The notes beneath the pieces are model-generated. The model ran no database searches, was not told where the DNA came from, and saw only the letters and a list, made by a program, of their open reading frames with translations. The translations under genes and the position numbers were made by a program. From Rhodococcus jostii RHA1 (GTDB lineage Bacteria > Actinomycetota > Actinomycetes > Mycobacteriales > Mycobacteriaceae), in assembly GCF_000014565.1 (NCBI RefSeq), contig NC_008268.1, positions 7,382,501 through 7,446,500 of the forward strand: a DNA stretch of 64,000 bases, read 5' to 3'. How positions within the stretch are numbered: the stretch's first letter is position 1; each line of letters opens with the position of its first letter. Below are positions 37,939 to 45,621 of this stretch, piece by piece.

Positions 37939-39888
37939 CTACGTAGATCTCGGACTGTCTGCCACTGGTGTGGCGGGCGCCTGAGATGGACGTGTGTCAC
38001 GGCTACCCGTATCACCGTGCGGTGGTGTGGGTTGGACCGTGTCCCACACCGACGCTTGTGGTGCAGGAACATGCTGTTTCGGATTCACCCCCAACCGCCG
38101 TGGTGCGGTGGGCAGGCTGCGGCGGACCCGGCGATGCCGGGGCCTGCTCGGGGTCGGACCGGTTTTGTCGCGGCACCTGCGTATCGGCGCGTGCTCGGCG
38201 ACCCGGACCGCGGGCAGCTGCCCCCGCCGGCGGGTGACGTTGTTCTTGCCGAGGAGCGCGCGTTTGGCCAGGTTCACCCCCGCGAGGTGGTCGCGGTTGC
38301 CGCCGACCCGGCAGCCCGGGCACCACGCGGTGTGGTACCCGCCGGGACGGGCAAGTGGTTCGTCGCAGCCCGGACACCATGCGGACGATCCTCGGGCGGG
38401 CACCGAGACCACCGTGATGCCGGCACCGGTGGCGGTGTGCGCGAGGGCGGCGACCGCTTGGCGGCGGGCGGACTGCGCGGCCCGGTTGTTGTTGACCCGC
38501 CCGTGTCCGCGGGTCTCGAGGGTGCTGAGATCTTCCACCGCGATCACCTGCGCTCCCGCGGTGGTGGCGTAGTCGGTGACCTGGCGGGCGAAGTGGAAGG
38601 CGAGTTCCCGGTTGATCTTCCCCCGCTTGGCACCCACCGCGGTGCGGTGTTCGTCGAGGACGGCGATCTTCGCCTCCAGCTGGGCGCGGACCTCCGGTGG
38701 GGCGGTGGCGGCCAGCCGGGTCAGCCGGGCGGCCTTGGCGTGCAGCAGCTGCCCCTCGGCCTGCAGGCGCGCCAGTTTGATTCCGAGGCCGCGGTCGTCG
38801 TAGGTGAAGCCCCGGTAATCCGACACCAGCCCCTCCGGGCTGTCGGTGGTGATGGCGGCGGCACCGAGCGTGGACGGGGACCAATCCACCCCCACCGCGA
38901 CCGCGGCCGAGTCCAGGTCGCCTGCCGGGACGAGTTCGGTGGCGGCGCACCGCCACAACAGACCCCGGTGGTCGAGGACCAGGATCGGCAGAGGCCAATC
39001 GATGACAGGCCGGCCGCACAGGTGCGCGGGGATGGCCGCGGTCAGCCGCACCCGCCGCCACTGCGCCCGCCCCACCGGCGCGGGACAGGTCGGCAGCTTC
39101 ACCGTCAACACCAGCTCATGCTCTGCGACGGTGACGGCAAGCTGCGCGAGCTGCCGATCGGTGGCCGACAGTCGGGCCATGGCCGCGATCTGCGGTGGTC
39201 CCTGCAGGTCGGTGATCCGCAACCGGCCGGCCGGTGCCCCGCCACTGGAGCGGGCGCGTGCGGCGAGCTGGCGCCGCACACCCCGAGCGAAACCCGAGGG
39301 CACAGAGTCGCCCGGCTCGGTGGGTGCGGTCAGACGACCGGTGGCCGGGTCGAATCGGGTCGACAGTGCCGCGATCGCGGTGTCCCGGTAGGTCAGGGTC
39401 CGCAGGGTGGCCAGCACCTGCGCGGTCACCACCCGGCTCACCCGCGACGGCACATAGACCCCGTCCGGATAGGACGGATCCCAGCCGAGCCGCGCCGCGG
39501 CGACATGACCCTGTGCGGGCAGCCTGCGGTCCTGGCGGTCACGGCCGGCGGCGAGCACGTCGAACGTCGCCGGCCGCCACAGCCGCGACACCAACTCGGC
39601 GCCAGCACCTGCAATCAGATCGAGCAGCCACCCCACCCGGGTGTCGACGTCATCGAGGCCGATCCGCTCACCGGTCGCGTCGTCGACCGCCACGTGGGCG
39701 CGGGTGGTGAACGCGAACTGCCGCGGCGTCGTGGAGACCCCGTCGTTGATTCCGTGGCGACCAGAGCGCCCAGAAACCACGCCGGACAACGATGCCGGCA
39801 CCGCCGTTACGTCATCCATCAACCCTCCCACCAGTACATGTGGCAACCGGGTGCGTAAGACCTCGACAGTAACGCCGACCTCCGACAT
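37939..39888 (-). CDS. tnpB: Long TnpB-like RNA-guided nuclease (IS605/IS607-type accessory protein)
   Basis: The product is 649 aa, against roughly 400 for usual TnpB. RuvC-like residues are intact: D335 in VGVDWSPSTLGAAAI, E452 in VIAVEDLSTLETRG, D533 in GNRDHLAGVNLAKRAL. Between them lies a zinc finger of two C-P-G-C pairs. An unusually long N-terminal half (about 330 residues) precedes RuvC-I. A tail of over 100 Arg/Pro-rich residues without clear fold follows RuvC-III; in TnpB loci this region often overlaps the guide (omega) RNA. No Y1 or serine transposase is next to it. The start codon lies in the ATTT target duplication of the IS3 element, so its native upstream region was displaced. 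Confidence 0.7.
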   Translation of the reverse strand: MSEVGVTVEVLRTRLPHVLVGGLMDDVTAVPASLSGVVSGRSGRHGINDGVSTTPRQFAFTTRAHVAVDDATGERIGLDDVDTRVGWLLDLIAGAGAELVSRLWRPATFDVLAAGRDRQDRRLPAQGHVAAARLGWDPSYPDGVYVPSRVSRVVTAQVLATLRTLTYRDTAIAALSTRFDPATGRLTAPTEPGDSVPSGFARGVRRQLAARARSSGGAPAGRLRITDLQGPPQIAAMARLSATDRQLAQLAVTVAEHELVLTVKLPTCPAPVGRAQWRRVRLTAAIPAHLCGRPVIDWPLPILVLDHRGLLWRCAATELVPAGDLDSAAVAVGVDWSPSTLGAAAITTDSPEGLVSDYRGFTYDDRGLGIKLARLQAEGQLLHAKAARLTRLAATAPPEVRAQLEAKIAVLDEHRTAVGAKRGKINRELAFHFARQVTDYATTAGAQVIAVEDLSTLETRGHGRVNNNRAAQSARRQAVAALAHTATGAGITVVSVPARGSSAWCPGCDEPLARPGGYHTAWCPGCRVGGNRDHLAGVNLAKRALLGKNNVTRRRGQLPAVRVAEHAPIRRCRDKTGPTPSRPRHRRVRRSLPTAPRRLGVNPKQHVPAPQASVWDTVQPTPPHGDTGSRDTRPSQAPATPVADSPRST

Positions 39889-39890
39889 TT
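39887..39890. repeat. Target-site duplication ATTT, left copy
   Basis: ATTT directly outside the left inverted repeat of the IS3 element. The right copy is at 41212-41215. The reverse-strand ATG of tnpB lies across this repeat and would also exist without the insertion. Confidence 0.75.
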
Positions 39891-39922
39891 TGAGGTTGCC
39901 CCTTGAGAGTGGACACCGGATT

Positions 39923-40822
39923 TCATGCGGCAACTGACAGCGTAGACGACGCGATGAGTCGTTGTTCGAACTCCACTGGGGTGAGGTATCCGAGGGCGGA
40001 GTGACGGCGACGTCGATTGAAGTACGAGAGCCACTCGAACAGCTCCAGCCGTGCCTGCGACTTCGACGTCCAACTCCGTCCGTGCAGCCACTCCCTCTTG
40101 AGTCCTTGGAAGAACGACTCGGCGAGAGCATTATCGTAACTTGACCCGACCCGTCCTCGACTTTGCTGAATCCCATGACGGCGGCAGACATCGACGAAAG
40201 ATGCTGCGGTGTACTGTGATCCGCGATCGCTGTGGAAGATAACGCCACCGACGTCACCACCGCGGGTGCGCACCGCCATCTCGATCGCGTCCGTGACGAG
40301 CTCGGTGCGCATGTGGTCAGCGATCGACCAGCCCACCACCCGGCGTGAGCAGATGTCGATCACCGTGGCCAAGAACAACCACGAGGATCCCACCGGGATG
40401 TAGGTGATGTCCCCACACCACTTGGTATCGACAGCCGTAGCGGTGAAGTCTCGCATCACCAGATCCGGCACCGACGGAGCCGACTTGTCCGCGATGGTCG
40501 TGCGCTTGCTGCGGCGCAGGTGCCTGCCCACCACGTGGTGGATTCGCATCAGCCGGGTCACCCGTTTGCGGTTGATCTTGCGTCCGCGGGAGCGGAGTTC
40601 GGCGTGAACCCGCGGGGCGCCGTAGGCGCTCCGGTGCTCGGTATGGATTGCGCGGATCTCGGCGACTGTCGCGGCTTCCTCGGCCTGCCGCTCGATTCGG
40701 GCCGGCTCCGTGATCAGGTGCTTGTAGTAGGCGGAACGGGAGGTCCCGAGCGCCCGGCACAGCCGCTGCACGCCGAACTCGGCGCGATGGTCGGAGATGA
40801 AGTCCCAGCGGCGGGTCTTCAC
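39923..40822 (-). CDS. IS3-family transposase OrfB (DDE catalytic part)
   Basis: The product is 299 aa from GTG 40822, which overlaps the orfA stop and has a strong AAAGGAGGTGA before it; the frame is open further upstream to 40882. The HTH_21-like N-terminus (SDHRAEFGVQRLCRALGTSR) leads to the rve integrase core with the triad in VDTKWCGDITYI, IFHSDRGSQYT and DNALAESFFQGLK. It can be made alone by coupling, or as an OrfAB fusion by frameshifting in the overlap. Confidence 0.92.
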   Translation of the reverse strand: MKTRRWDFISDHRAEFGVQRLCRALGTSRSAYYKHLITEPARIERQAEEAATVAEIRAIHTEHRSAYGAPRVHAELRSRGRKINRKRVTRLMRIHHVVGRHLRRSKRTTIADKSAPSVPDLVMRDFTATAVDTKWCGDITYIPVGSSWLFLATVIDICSRRVVGWSIADHMRTELVTDAIEMAVRTRGGDVGGVIFHSDRGSQYTAASFVDVCRRHGIQQSRGRVGSSYDNALAESFFQGLKREWLHGRSWTSKSQARLELFEWLSYFNRRRRHSALGYLTPVEFEQRLIASSTLSVAA

Positions 40823-41193
40823 TTCACCTCCTTTGCGAAATACGCGGCTGCCCGGCGCAGAATCTCGCGTTCGAGCTGCCATTCCTTTTCCGCACCGCGC
40901 AGCCGCGCGTTCTCCGCGCGCAGCCGCGCGAGCTCGTCCGCCTCGGTCCCGTCGGCGCCGGTACTGCGGTCCTGCGAGCGCGCGTTACGGGCGGCGGTGT
41001 CCTTGCGGACCCACGTCCGTAGCGTCTCGCCACTGACGCCCACATCCGCGGCCACATCCGCGTACGTGCGTTTACCGTCGGCCGCGCGGTACAACGCGAC
41101 CGCGTCTTTCCGGAATTCCTCCGTGTACAGAGACTGGCGTCCCACCTCGACATCCCTCCTGGCTCTCCTAGAACCATTGTCAGGGGTGTCCAC
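40819..41193 (-). CDS. IS3-family OrfA (helix-turn-helix, leucine zipper)
   Basis: The product is 124 aa. The N-terminal HTH (SLYTEEFRKDAVALYR, TYADVAADVGVSGETLRTWV) binds the element ends, and the C-terminal coiled coil (ELARLRAENARLRGAEKEWQ) is the dimerisation zipper of this family. The frame overlaps orfB. Confidence 0.9.
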   Translation of the reverse strand: MDTPDNGSRRARRDVEVGRQSLYTEEFRKDAVALYRAADGKRTYADVAADVGVSGETLRTWVRKDTAARNARSQDRSTGADGTEADELARLRAENARLRGAEKEWQLEREILRRAAAYFAKEVK

Positions 41194-41211
41194 TCCAAGG
41201 GGGCAGCCTCA

Positions 41212-41215
41212 ATTT
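41212..41215. repeat. Target-site duplication ATTT, right copy
   Basis: ATTT directly outside the right inverted repeat of the IS3 element, matching 39887-39890. Confidence 0.75.
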
Positions 41216-41438
41216 AGCCTCGGGGGGAGTCCGCAGGCGGGCCGAACGTCCGACCGGGACACCTGGTGATCCCTGGCTTTTTGAGTGGTCGTCTGCGGGC
41301 TCGGTGTCTGGTCGAGCGGTGTCCTTGTTCGGGAACTGGGAGCCGGCCGGTAGGCGTGGACTCCTGCTTAGAGAATGTCTGGGCCGTGGCCGCGATGGTG
41401 AGTCACCTGGTGAACAGGGATGTGGACCGACAGGAGCA
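41216..41438. other. Non-coding stretch, former upstream region of tnpB and of an IS110 remnant
   Basis: About 220 bp without a supported gene. Before the IS3 insertion the minus strand of this stretch led directly into tnpB. On the plus strand it precedes the ATG of an IS110 transposase remnant, the place where IS110 elements carry their bridge-RNA region. I can see no decisive RNA fold. Confidence 0.35.
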
Positions 41439-41600
41439 ATGACGATGGCATTGACGTTGGGGATCGACGTGGCTGTCCGGGCCGAGCGTCAGACAACGCT
41501 GGCCCGTGATGGTGCCACGGTATGGCGTGGCCGTTCTGGCCACGGCCGGCCGATCTGGAACGGTTGTGGGCGGACTTGTGTCGCTTGCCAGGGTGATGGG
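41439..41600 (+). pseudogene. N-terminal remnant of an IS110-family transposase
   Basis: From ATG 41439 (with AGGAGCA before it) the frame reads MALTLGIDVAVRAERQTTLA and ATVWRGR, the DEDD-domain start of an IS110 transposase. After a frame change it continues PADLERLWADLC, then meets a stop. The remaining 300 residues are gone. It is not the same copy as the larger IS110 pseudogene at 46.1 kb. Confidence 0.55.
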
Positions 41601-41639
41601 ACCACCTCGTTGCCACGAGCATGGGACCACCCGAAGGTG

Positions 41640-41807
41640 TCATCGAGCATCGACCTCGCCTTCTGAACTGTCAATGGCACCACGCCCGGGGCGGGTGCGT
41701 TGCCGGTAGGACGGTCCCTCGATGACGAGGGTGTGTGCCGCGGAGGTGAGCCGATCGATCGCCGACTGCGCGAGCAGGGCATCGGTGGTCATCGACAGCC
41801 ACTCGAT
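41640..41807 (-). pseudogene. istB: 3' part of a split istB (IS21 helper ATPase)
   Basis: The minus strand reads IEWLSMTTDALLAQSAID, RLTSAAHTLVIEGPSYRQR and a short tail, the C-terminal region of IstB, ending at TGA 41640. The 5' part lies at 44977-45621. Joining 41807 to 44977 gives an in-frame junction N-R-E-S-I-E-W-L, as expected for IstB, and a protein of 270 aa. The gene was therefore split by the recombinase element between these points. Confidence 0.8.
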
Positions 41808-41913
41808 TGGAAGTGGCATACGTTCGTTCTCTCGGAAATTGCCTGCGAGCTGGTCATTCAGCCCGGTTTGGGGAGTCCACTGTTTTCGAGGTGGGATTCC
41901 ATTCGTGTCGGTA

Positions 41914-41950
41914 CCACCTTGACGAGCAAGGTGGCCTTAACCTATGTGGT
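41914..41950 (+). promoter_or_regulatory. Promoter with overlapping inverted repeat for the recombinase operon
   Basis: CCACCTTG (41914-41921) and CAAGGTGG (41927-41934) form a perfect 8-bp inverted repeat. TTGACG (41919-41924) lies inside it as a -35 box, with TATGTG about 18 bp downstream as -10, just before the ATG at 41951. A dimer bound to the repeat, perhaps the XRE-type protein of the operon, would block the promoter. The mRNA would be leaderless or nearly so. Confidence 0.5.
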
Positions 41951-43012
41951 ATGAGTCACACATTTCGTGTGGTGCAGGGCAGGACGGTCGAGGTCGCCCA
42001 CGCGTCGACCGATCCGCTGACCTTTCAACTCGAATGCGTCGAGGCGTTCGTGACCTCGCGGGTGGTCCGAGGCTTCAGCGCGGTGACCATCGAGAACGAG
42101 ACAGGTGAGCTCGAGCGGATGCTGGCGGCGCTGGGCAAACCGGTGTGGGAGGCCACCGCCGACGATGTCGATCGAGTGGTCGGAGCGATGGCCGCGGACG
42201 GCTTGCTGGCGTCGACTCGACGCAGATATGTGCAGGCGCTGAGCAGTTTTCACCGGTTCCTGATCACCCGCCGCGCCGGGGTGATCGAGGCGATGTTCGG
42301 GGTGCGGTTGACGAACCCGATCGACGAGTTCAATGCGAGCCGTCATGTCGGTGACGATTCACCGAGGCTGCTTCCACCTCCGAGCGTGAGTCGGGTGGCC
42401 GTCTTCTTCGACTTCCTCAAGGAACGGATCGGCTCGGCTCGCAAGTACGCGCCAGCGGCCCGGGATTATGCGCTGTTCCGGACCTTGTATCACGCCGGGT
42501 TGCGCTCCGATGAGGCGTCCAAACTCGAGATCGCGGACGTCTACTTCGGGCGGGGCCCGTTCGGGAAGTTGCATGTGCGGTTCGGCAAGGGTGCCCGCAC
42601 CTCCGGGCCGCGGCCGCGGTGGGTTCCGATGCTCGACCACCTCGATCTGGTGGTGCGGTGGTATCTCGAGGATGTACGACCGAAGTTGCCGGAATCGGCG
42701 GTGTTGTTCTGCGATCAGAGTGGTGGTGCGATGGCCCGAGGCACGATCCGCAACCGTCTGCGGTATCTGCAGGATCTCGAGCACTGCTCGCCGGCGGACC
42801 GGTTCAGCCCGCACGCGCTGCGCCGGGCATGCGCCACCCACAACTACGAACGAGGAGTCGATCTCGTTGCGATACAACAGATGTTAGGGCACTGGACGGT
42901 GGGATCGACGATGCGGTACGTCCGTCCGTCGGAGACGTTCATCGAGGACGCCTACCGCAGCGCGGTGTCCGACACCGTCGCGTTCCTGCAGGGAGATGAT
43001 GATGCACATTAG
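41951..43012 (+). CDS. Tyrosine recombinase (phage-integrase family) of the trio element
   Basis: The product is 353 aa from ATG 41951. An N-terminal SAM-like core-binding domain (about 15-125; TENETGELERMLAALG-like helices) precedes the catalytic domain. The catalytic residues are in place: R185 in HAGLRSDEA, H288 and R291 in SPHALRRACATH, H314 in MLGHWTVGST and nucleophile Y323 in MRYVRPS. It should therefore cut and rejoin DNA by a 3'-phosphotyrosine. It overlaps the XRE gene by 17 bp, so the trio is translated together. Comparable to TnpA of Tn554. Confidence 0.9.
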   Translation: MSHTFRVVQGRTVEVAHASTDPLTFQLECVEAFVTSRVVRGFSAVTIENETGELERMLAALGKPVWEATADDVDRVVGAMAADGLLASTRRRYVQALSSFHRFLITRRAGVIEAMFGVRLTNPIDEFNASRHVGDDSPRLLPPPSVSRVAVFFDFLKERIGSARKYAPAARDYALFRTLYHAGLRSDEASKLEIADVYFGRGPFGKLHVRFGKGARTSGPRPRWVPMLDHLDLVVRWYLEDVRPKLPESAVLFCDQSGGAMARGTIRNRLRYLQDLEHCSPADRFSPHALRRACATHNYERGVDLVAIQQMLGHWTVGSTMRYVRPSETFIEDAYRSAVSDTVAFLQGDDDAH

Positions 43013-43316
43013 ATGGAAACTGCGGATGGCCGCGGCGCAACGGGAAGTATGGACCGGCACCCAGCTGCGCCGTCTGCTCGCCGAACGCGGCGGACTCGAG
43101 CTGTCGTCGGCGTCGGTGTCGGCGTTGTTCACCAAGGAACCCTCGCAGATCAAGCTCAGCACGCTACTGGCGTTGTGCGCTGCGCTCGACTGCACCCCGA
43201 ACGACCTGTTCGACCTCGACACCACGCCCGATCGGGTCCCCGCCGAGCCCTCGGCGCCGACAGCATCGGAGCCCGCGGCGCGGCGAGTCGGCGGCCGGTC
43301 GATGCCGCCGGTGTGA
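42996..43316 (+). CDS. Small XRE/Cro-type helix-turn-helix protein of the trio element
   Basis: The product is 106 aa. Residues about 10-75 form a Cro/C1 HTH (TGTQLRRLLAERGGLELSSA, SVSALFTKEP, IKLSTLLALCAALDCTPNDLF), followed by a Pro/Ala-rich tail. It starts inside the recombinase gene and overlaps the next gene by GTGA. It could repress the operon or act as a directionality factor; neither is shown. Confidence 0.85.
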   Translation: MMMHIRWKLRMAAAQREVWTGTQLRRLLAERGGLELSSASVSALFTKEPSQIKLSTLLALCAALDCTPNDLFDLDTTPDRVPAEPSAPTASEPAARRVGGRSMPPV

Positions 43317-44926
43317 CGACGAAAGTCGGGGACTGCACCCGCTGCGGTCGGCCGCGGGGCCGACTCGGCCGCGATTTGTGCTGCCGGTGCTGGCGCAACG
43401 CGGTCGCCGCTGCGGCGAAGTCGCCGTGTCCCCGTTGCGGGATCGAGCGGGTCTTGAGTCCGGACACCGGGCGATGCCGGTCGTGTTCGCGCACCTGCCA
43501 CGACTGCGGTGCCGTCGTGCGCCGCAAGGGCGAGACCCGGTGCCTGCGGTGCCGCCGCCGTCACGACCTCGCCGCCGCCCGCCGACGCTGTCCGCGTTGC
43601 GGCCGCGACGGCTACTTACGCGAACACACCGGTTGGTGCGGACCGTGCTCACACCCGGGGTCGGCGCCGAAGCCGGCCGCCGCATGCACCGAATGCGGGC
43701 GCGTGATCCGCGGCGGCGGGGCGAGGCTGTGCAACCGCTGCTGGCAACGCCGCCCCCAACGCCCCTACACCCGCGCCGAACACCTCCTCGCCGAACTGGA
43801 TGATCCGCCGAATTGGCTGTGGGACTTCACCATCCACGTTGCAGATCGGTACTGTCCGGGGCAGGCGACACGTCTGGTGAGTCAGCTCGGGGCACTGCTG
43901 CGCACCGAGCCACGGGCAATGCCGCAGACCTTACTCGACCGGGCCCGCATCCCCGGCCGCTCGATCGGGTCGCTCGCGAAGACGCTCGAGGACTTCTTCA
44001 CCGCCCGCGCTCTTGCCCTGCCCACCGACCAGTCGCAGCGGCTCGCGGCCGGCCGCTGGGCGCGACGCGTGCAGGCCGTGCCCGAACCGTTGCGGCCCGC
44101 CGTCGCCGCGTTCGAACGCGCAATGCTCGACGAACGAGACCGCGCCCGCCGCGCCGGGACCCGACCCCGCACCGACACCACCATCGACAAGCGATTGGCC
44201 CAGATCCGGGACCTGTCATGCCATCTCGTCGGACGCGGAATCGAGGACTGGGCGCAGGTCGACAAGGCCGTGATCGAGAACTACCTCGCCGAGGTCTCGT
44301 CGGCCGGCGGCCGCCTGGGCGGACTTCGCCACTTCTTCCGCTTCGCTCGCCGCAGCAAGCTCATCCTGATCGATCCCACCGCCGAGCTGCGCGTGCGCAA
44401 GCCCCGCGGATTCCATGGACGGACCCTGCCGCGCTCGCGACAGCGCGAACTGTTCACGCGCTGGTGCACATCAACCGAGGTGGCGCCGAACGAGGCCCTC
44501 GTCGGCCTGATGGCGTTGATCCACGGTGCCTCACAGCACGAACTGCGTCACCTGCAGCTCGCCGACATCGATCACCAGCACCGCACGGTTCGGCTCGGCC
44601 GCCGCCCACAACCGATCCCGCTCGACCCGGCGACCTGGGCCGCACTGACCCGATGCCTCGAGCACCGCAGATCCGGCACCCACAATCCCCACGTCATCGT
44701 CACCAAGATCACCCGATCCGGGCGGACACCGGCATCCCAGCCCTACCTCGGCCACCTCCTCGACCCCGCCGACACCACGATCTCCACCCTGCGCGCCTCC
44801 CGACTGCTGGCCTTGACCAACAGCCACGATCCCAATCTGATTGCCACCACCTACGGCATGAGCGCCGAGGGCGTCCTGGCCTACTTCGCCGACCGCGTCG
44901 ATCCCACCCTGCTCGCGGACCTGTGA
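43313..44926 (+). CDS. Zinc-ribbon-rich, degenerate tyrosine-recombinase-like protein of the trio element
   Basis: The product is 537 aa from a GTG overlapping the XRE stop. The first 150 residues contain ten CxxC pairs, enough for about five zinc ribbons. A core-binding-like helical region follows (about 280-360), then a C-terminal region with tyrosine-recombinase layout but altered catalytic residues: I-H-G-A-S-Q-H-E-L where R is expected, S-T-L-R in place of H-x-L-R, Y-G-M in place of L-G-H; a Tyr remains in VLAYFADRV. It is probably not catalytic but may recognise ends or target and assemble with the active recombinase. Ends about 50 bp before the element border. Confidence 0.78.
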   Translation: MTTKVGDCTRCGRPRGRLGRDLCCRCWRNAVAAAAKSPCPRCGIERVLSPDTGRCRSCSRTCHDCGAVVRRKGETRCLRCRRRHDLAAARRRCPRCGRDGYLREHTGWCGPCSHPGSAPKPAAACTECGRVIRGGGARLCNRCWQRRPQRPYTRAEHLLAELDDPPNWLWDFTIHVADRYCPGQATRLVSQLGALLRTEPRAMPQTLLDRARIPGRSIGSLAKTLEDFFTARALALPTDQSQRLAAGRWARRVQAVPEPLRPAVAAFERAMLDERDRARRAGTRPRTDTTIDKRLAQIRDLSCHLVGRGIEDWAQVDKAVIENYLAEVSSAGGRLGGLRHFFRFARRSKLILIDPTAELRVRKPRGFHGRTLPRSRQRELFTRWCTSTEVAPNEALVGLMALIHGASQHELRHLQLADIDHQHRTVRLGRRPQPIPLDPATWAALTRCLEHRRSGTHNPHVIVTKITRSGRTPASQPYLGHLLDPADTTISTLRASRLLALTNSHDPNLIATTYGMSAEGVLAYFADRVDPTLLADL

Positions 44927-44976
44927 TAATTCAGGCGTCACCGTGCACACGTTCGCACGAACCTGTGCGCTTTGGA

Positions 44977-45621
44977 GGACTCCCTGTTCGAGCTGACGAT
45001 CGTCGCCTTGCGGCGGTGGCGCTCCATGACCAACTCGTAGAAGTCGTTGGTCTCGGTGGCGTCCAGGGGCCGAAGCGCAAAATCGTCGAGGACCAGGAGA
45101 TCGACGGTGGCGATGCGCCGCATCTCCGCCTCGACCGAGTGGCCGAGCCGGGCGGCGCGCAGACGGGCGAACAGCTTGTCGGCGCGGGCGCAGAGCACCG
45201 TCATCCGGCGCCGGATCGCGACGTGCCCGAGGGCGGTCGCCAGGTGCGTCTTGCCCACCCCAACCGGTCCCAGAACCAGGACCGAGTGGCCGGCCTCGGC
45301 GAACCGCAGCGAAACCAGATCCGACAGCAGGGATCGGTCGTAGCGGAGGTCGTCGAGGGCGTTCCAGGTGTCGATTCGCATCGACTGATCCAGACCGGCC
45401 TTCGCCGACCGTAAAGTGGCCGAGCGTGATTCCCGCCGGGATACCTCGTCGGCGAGGAGCAGTTCCAGGAACGCGACGTGGCTGAGCTGGTGCTGGCGGG
45501 CCAGGGCGAGTCGCTCGGGCAGGGTGTCCTTGAGGGCGCCGAGTTTGAGTGTTTTGAGGAGGGCGATCAGGTCGGCGCCGATCGGATCGACCGGCCCCGC
45601 GGGGGCGGGTGGGGTGGTCAT
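44977..45621 (-). pseudogene. istB: 5' part of a split istB (IS21 helper ATPase)
   Basis: From ATG 45621 the first 215 residues of IstB are intact: Walker A G-P-V-G-V-G-K-T-H in LVLGPVGVGKTHLATALG, Walker B LLVLDDFALRPL, sensor VSSNRES. Then istB sequence stops at the element border. Read-through adds 13 foreign residues to a stop at 44938. The C-terminal 55 residues are at 41640-41807. Confidence 0.85.

Larger units (their letters stand above)
39891..41211 (-). mobile_element. IS3-family insertion sequence, apparently complete (1321 bp)
   Basis: Ends are imperfect inverted repeats: TGAGGTTGCCCC..GAGTGGACACC (39891-39917) and, read inward from the right end, TGAGGCTGCCCCC..GAGTGGACACC (41211-41185). 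They start and finish with the TG..CA of the IS3 family. A 4-bp duplication ATTT flanks the element. Inside are orfA and orfB in the usual overlapping arrangement, both open, so the element may still be active. It is the youngest visible insertion in the island because its ends and genes are undamaged. Confidence 0.88.
41808..44976 (+). mobile_element. Tyrosine-recombinase trio element inserted in istB (about 3169 bp)
   Basis: The limits are set by the exact in-frame restoration of istB when 41808-44976 is removed. The ends may be a few bp off, because TTGGA occurs at both junctions. Inside are three coupled plus-strand genes: an active-looking tyrosine recombinase, a small XRE-type protein and a CxxC-rich recombinase-like protein. 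No terminal inverted repeats or long target duplication are seen. Both ends carry GCA(T/C)ACGTTCG in direct orientation (41816-41826 and 44945-44955), and the right end has the palindrome GCACA.GTTCG-CGAAC.TGTGC. The layout recalls Tn554 (TnpA, TnpB, TnpC) and trio recombinase elements, but the protein set differs. Confidence 0.72.

Noticed and set aside
37939..39888. Calling the TnpB-like protein a Cas12 effector
   Set aside because: No CRISPR repeats or cas1/cas2 nearby; the location among insertion sequences and the C-P-G-C finger fit TnpB better.
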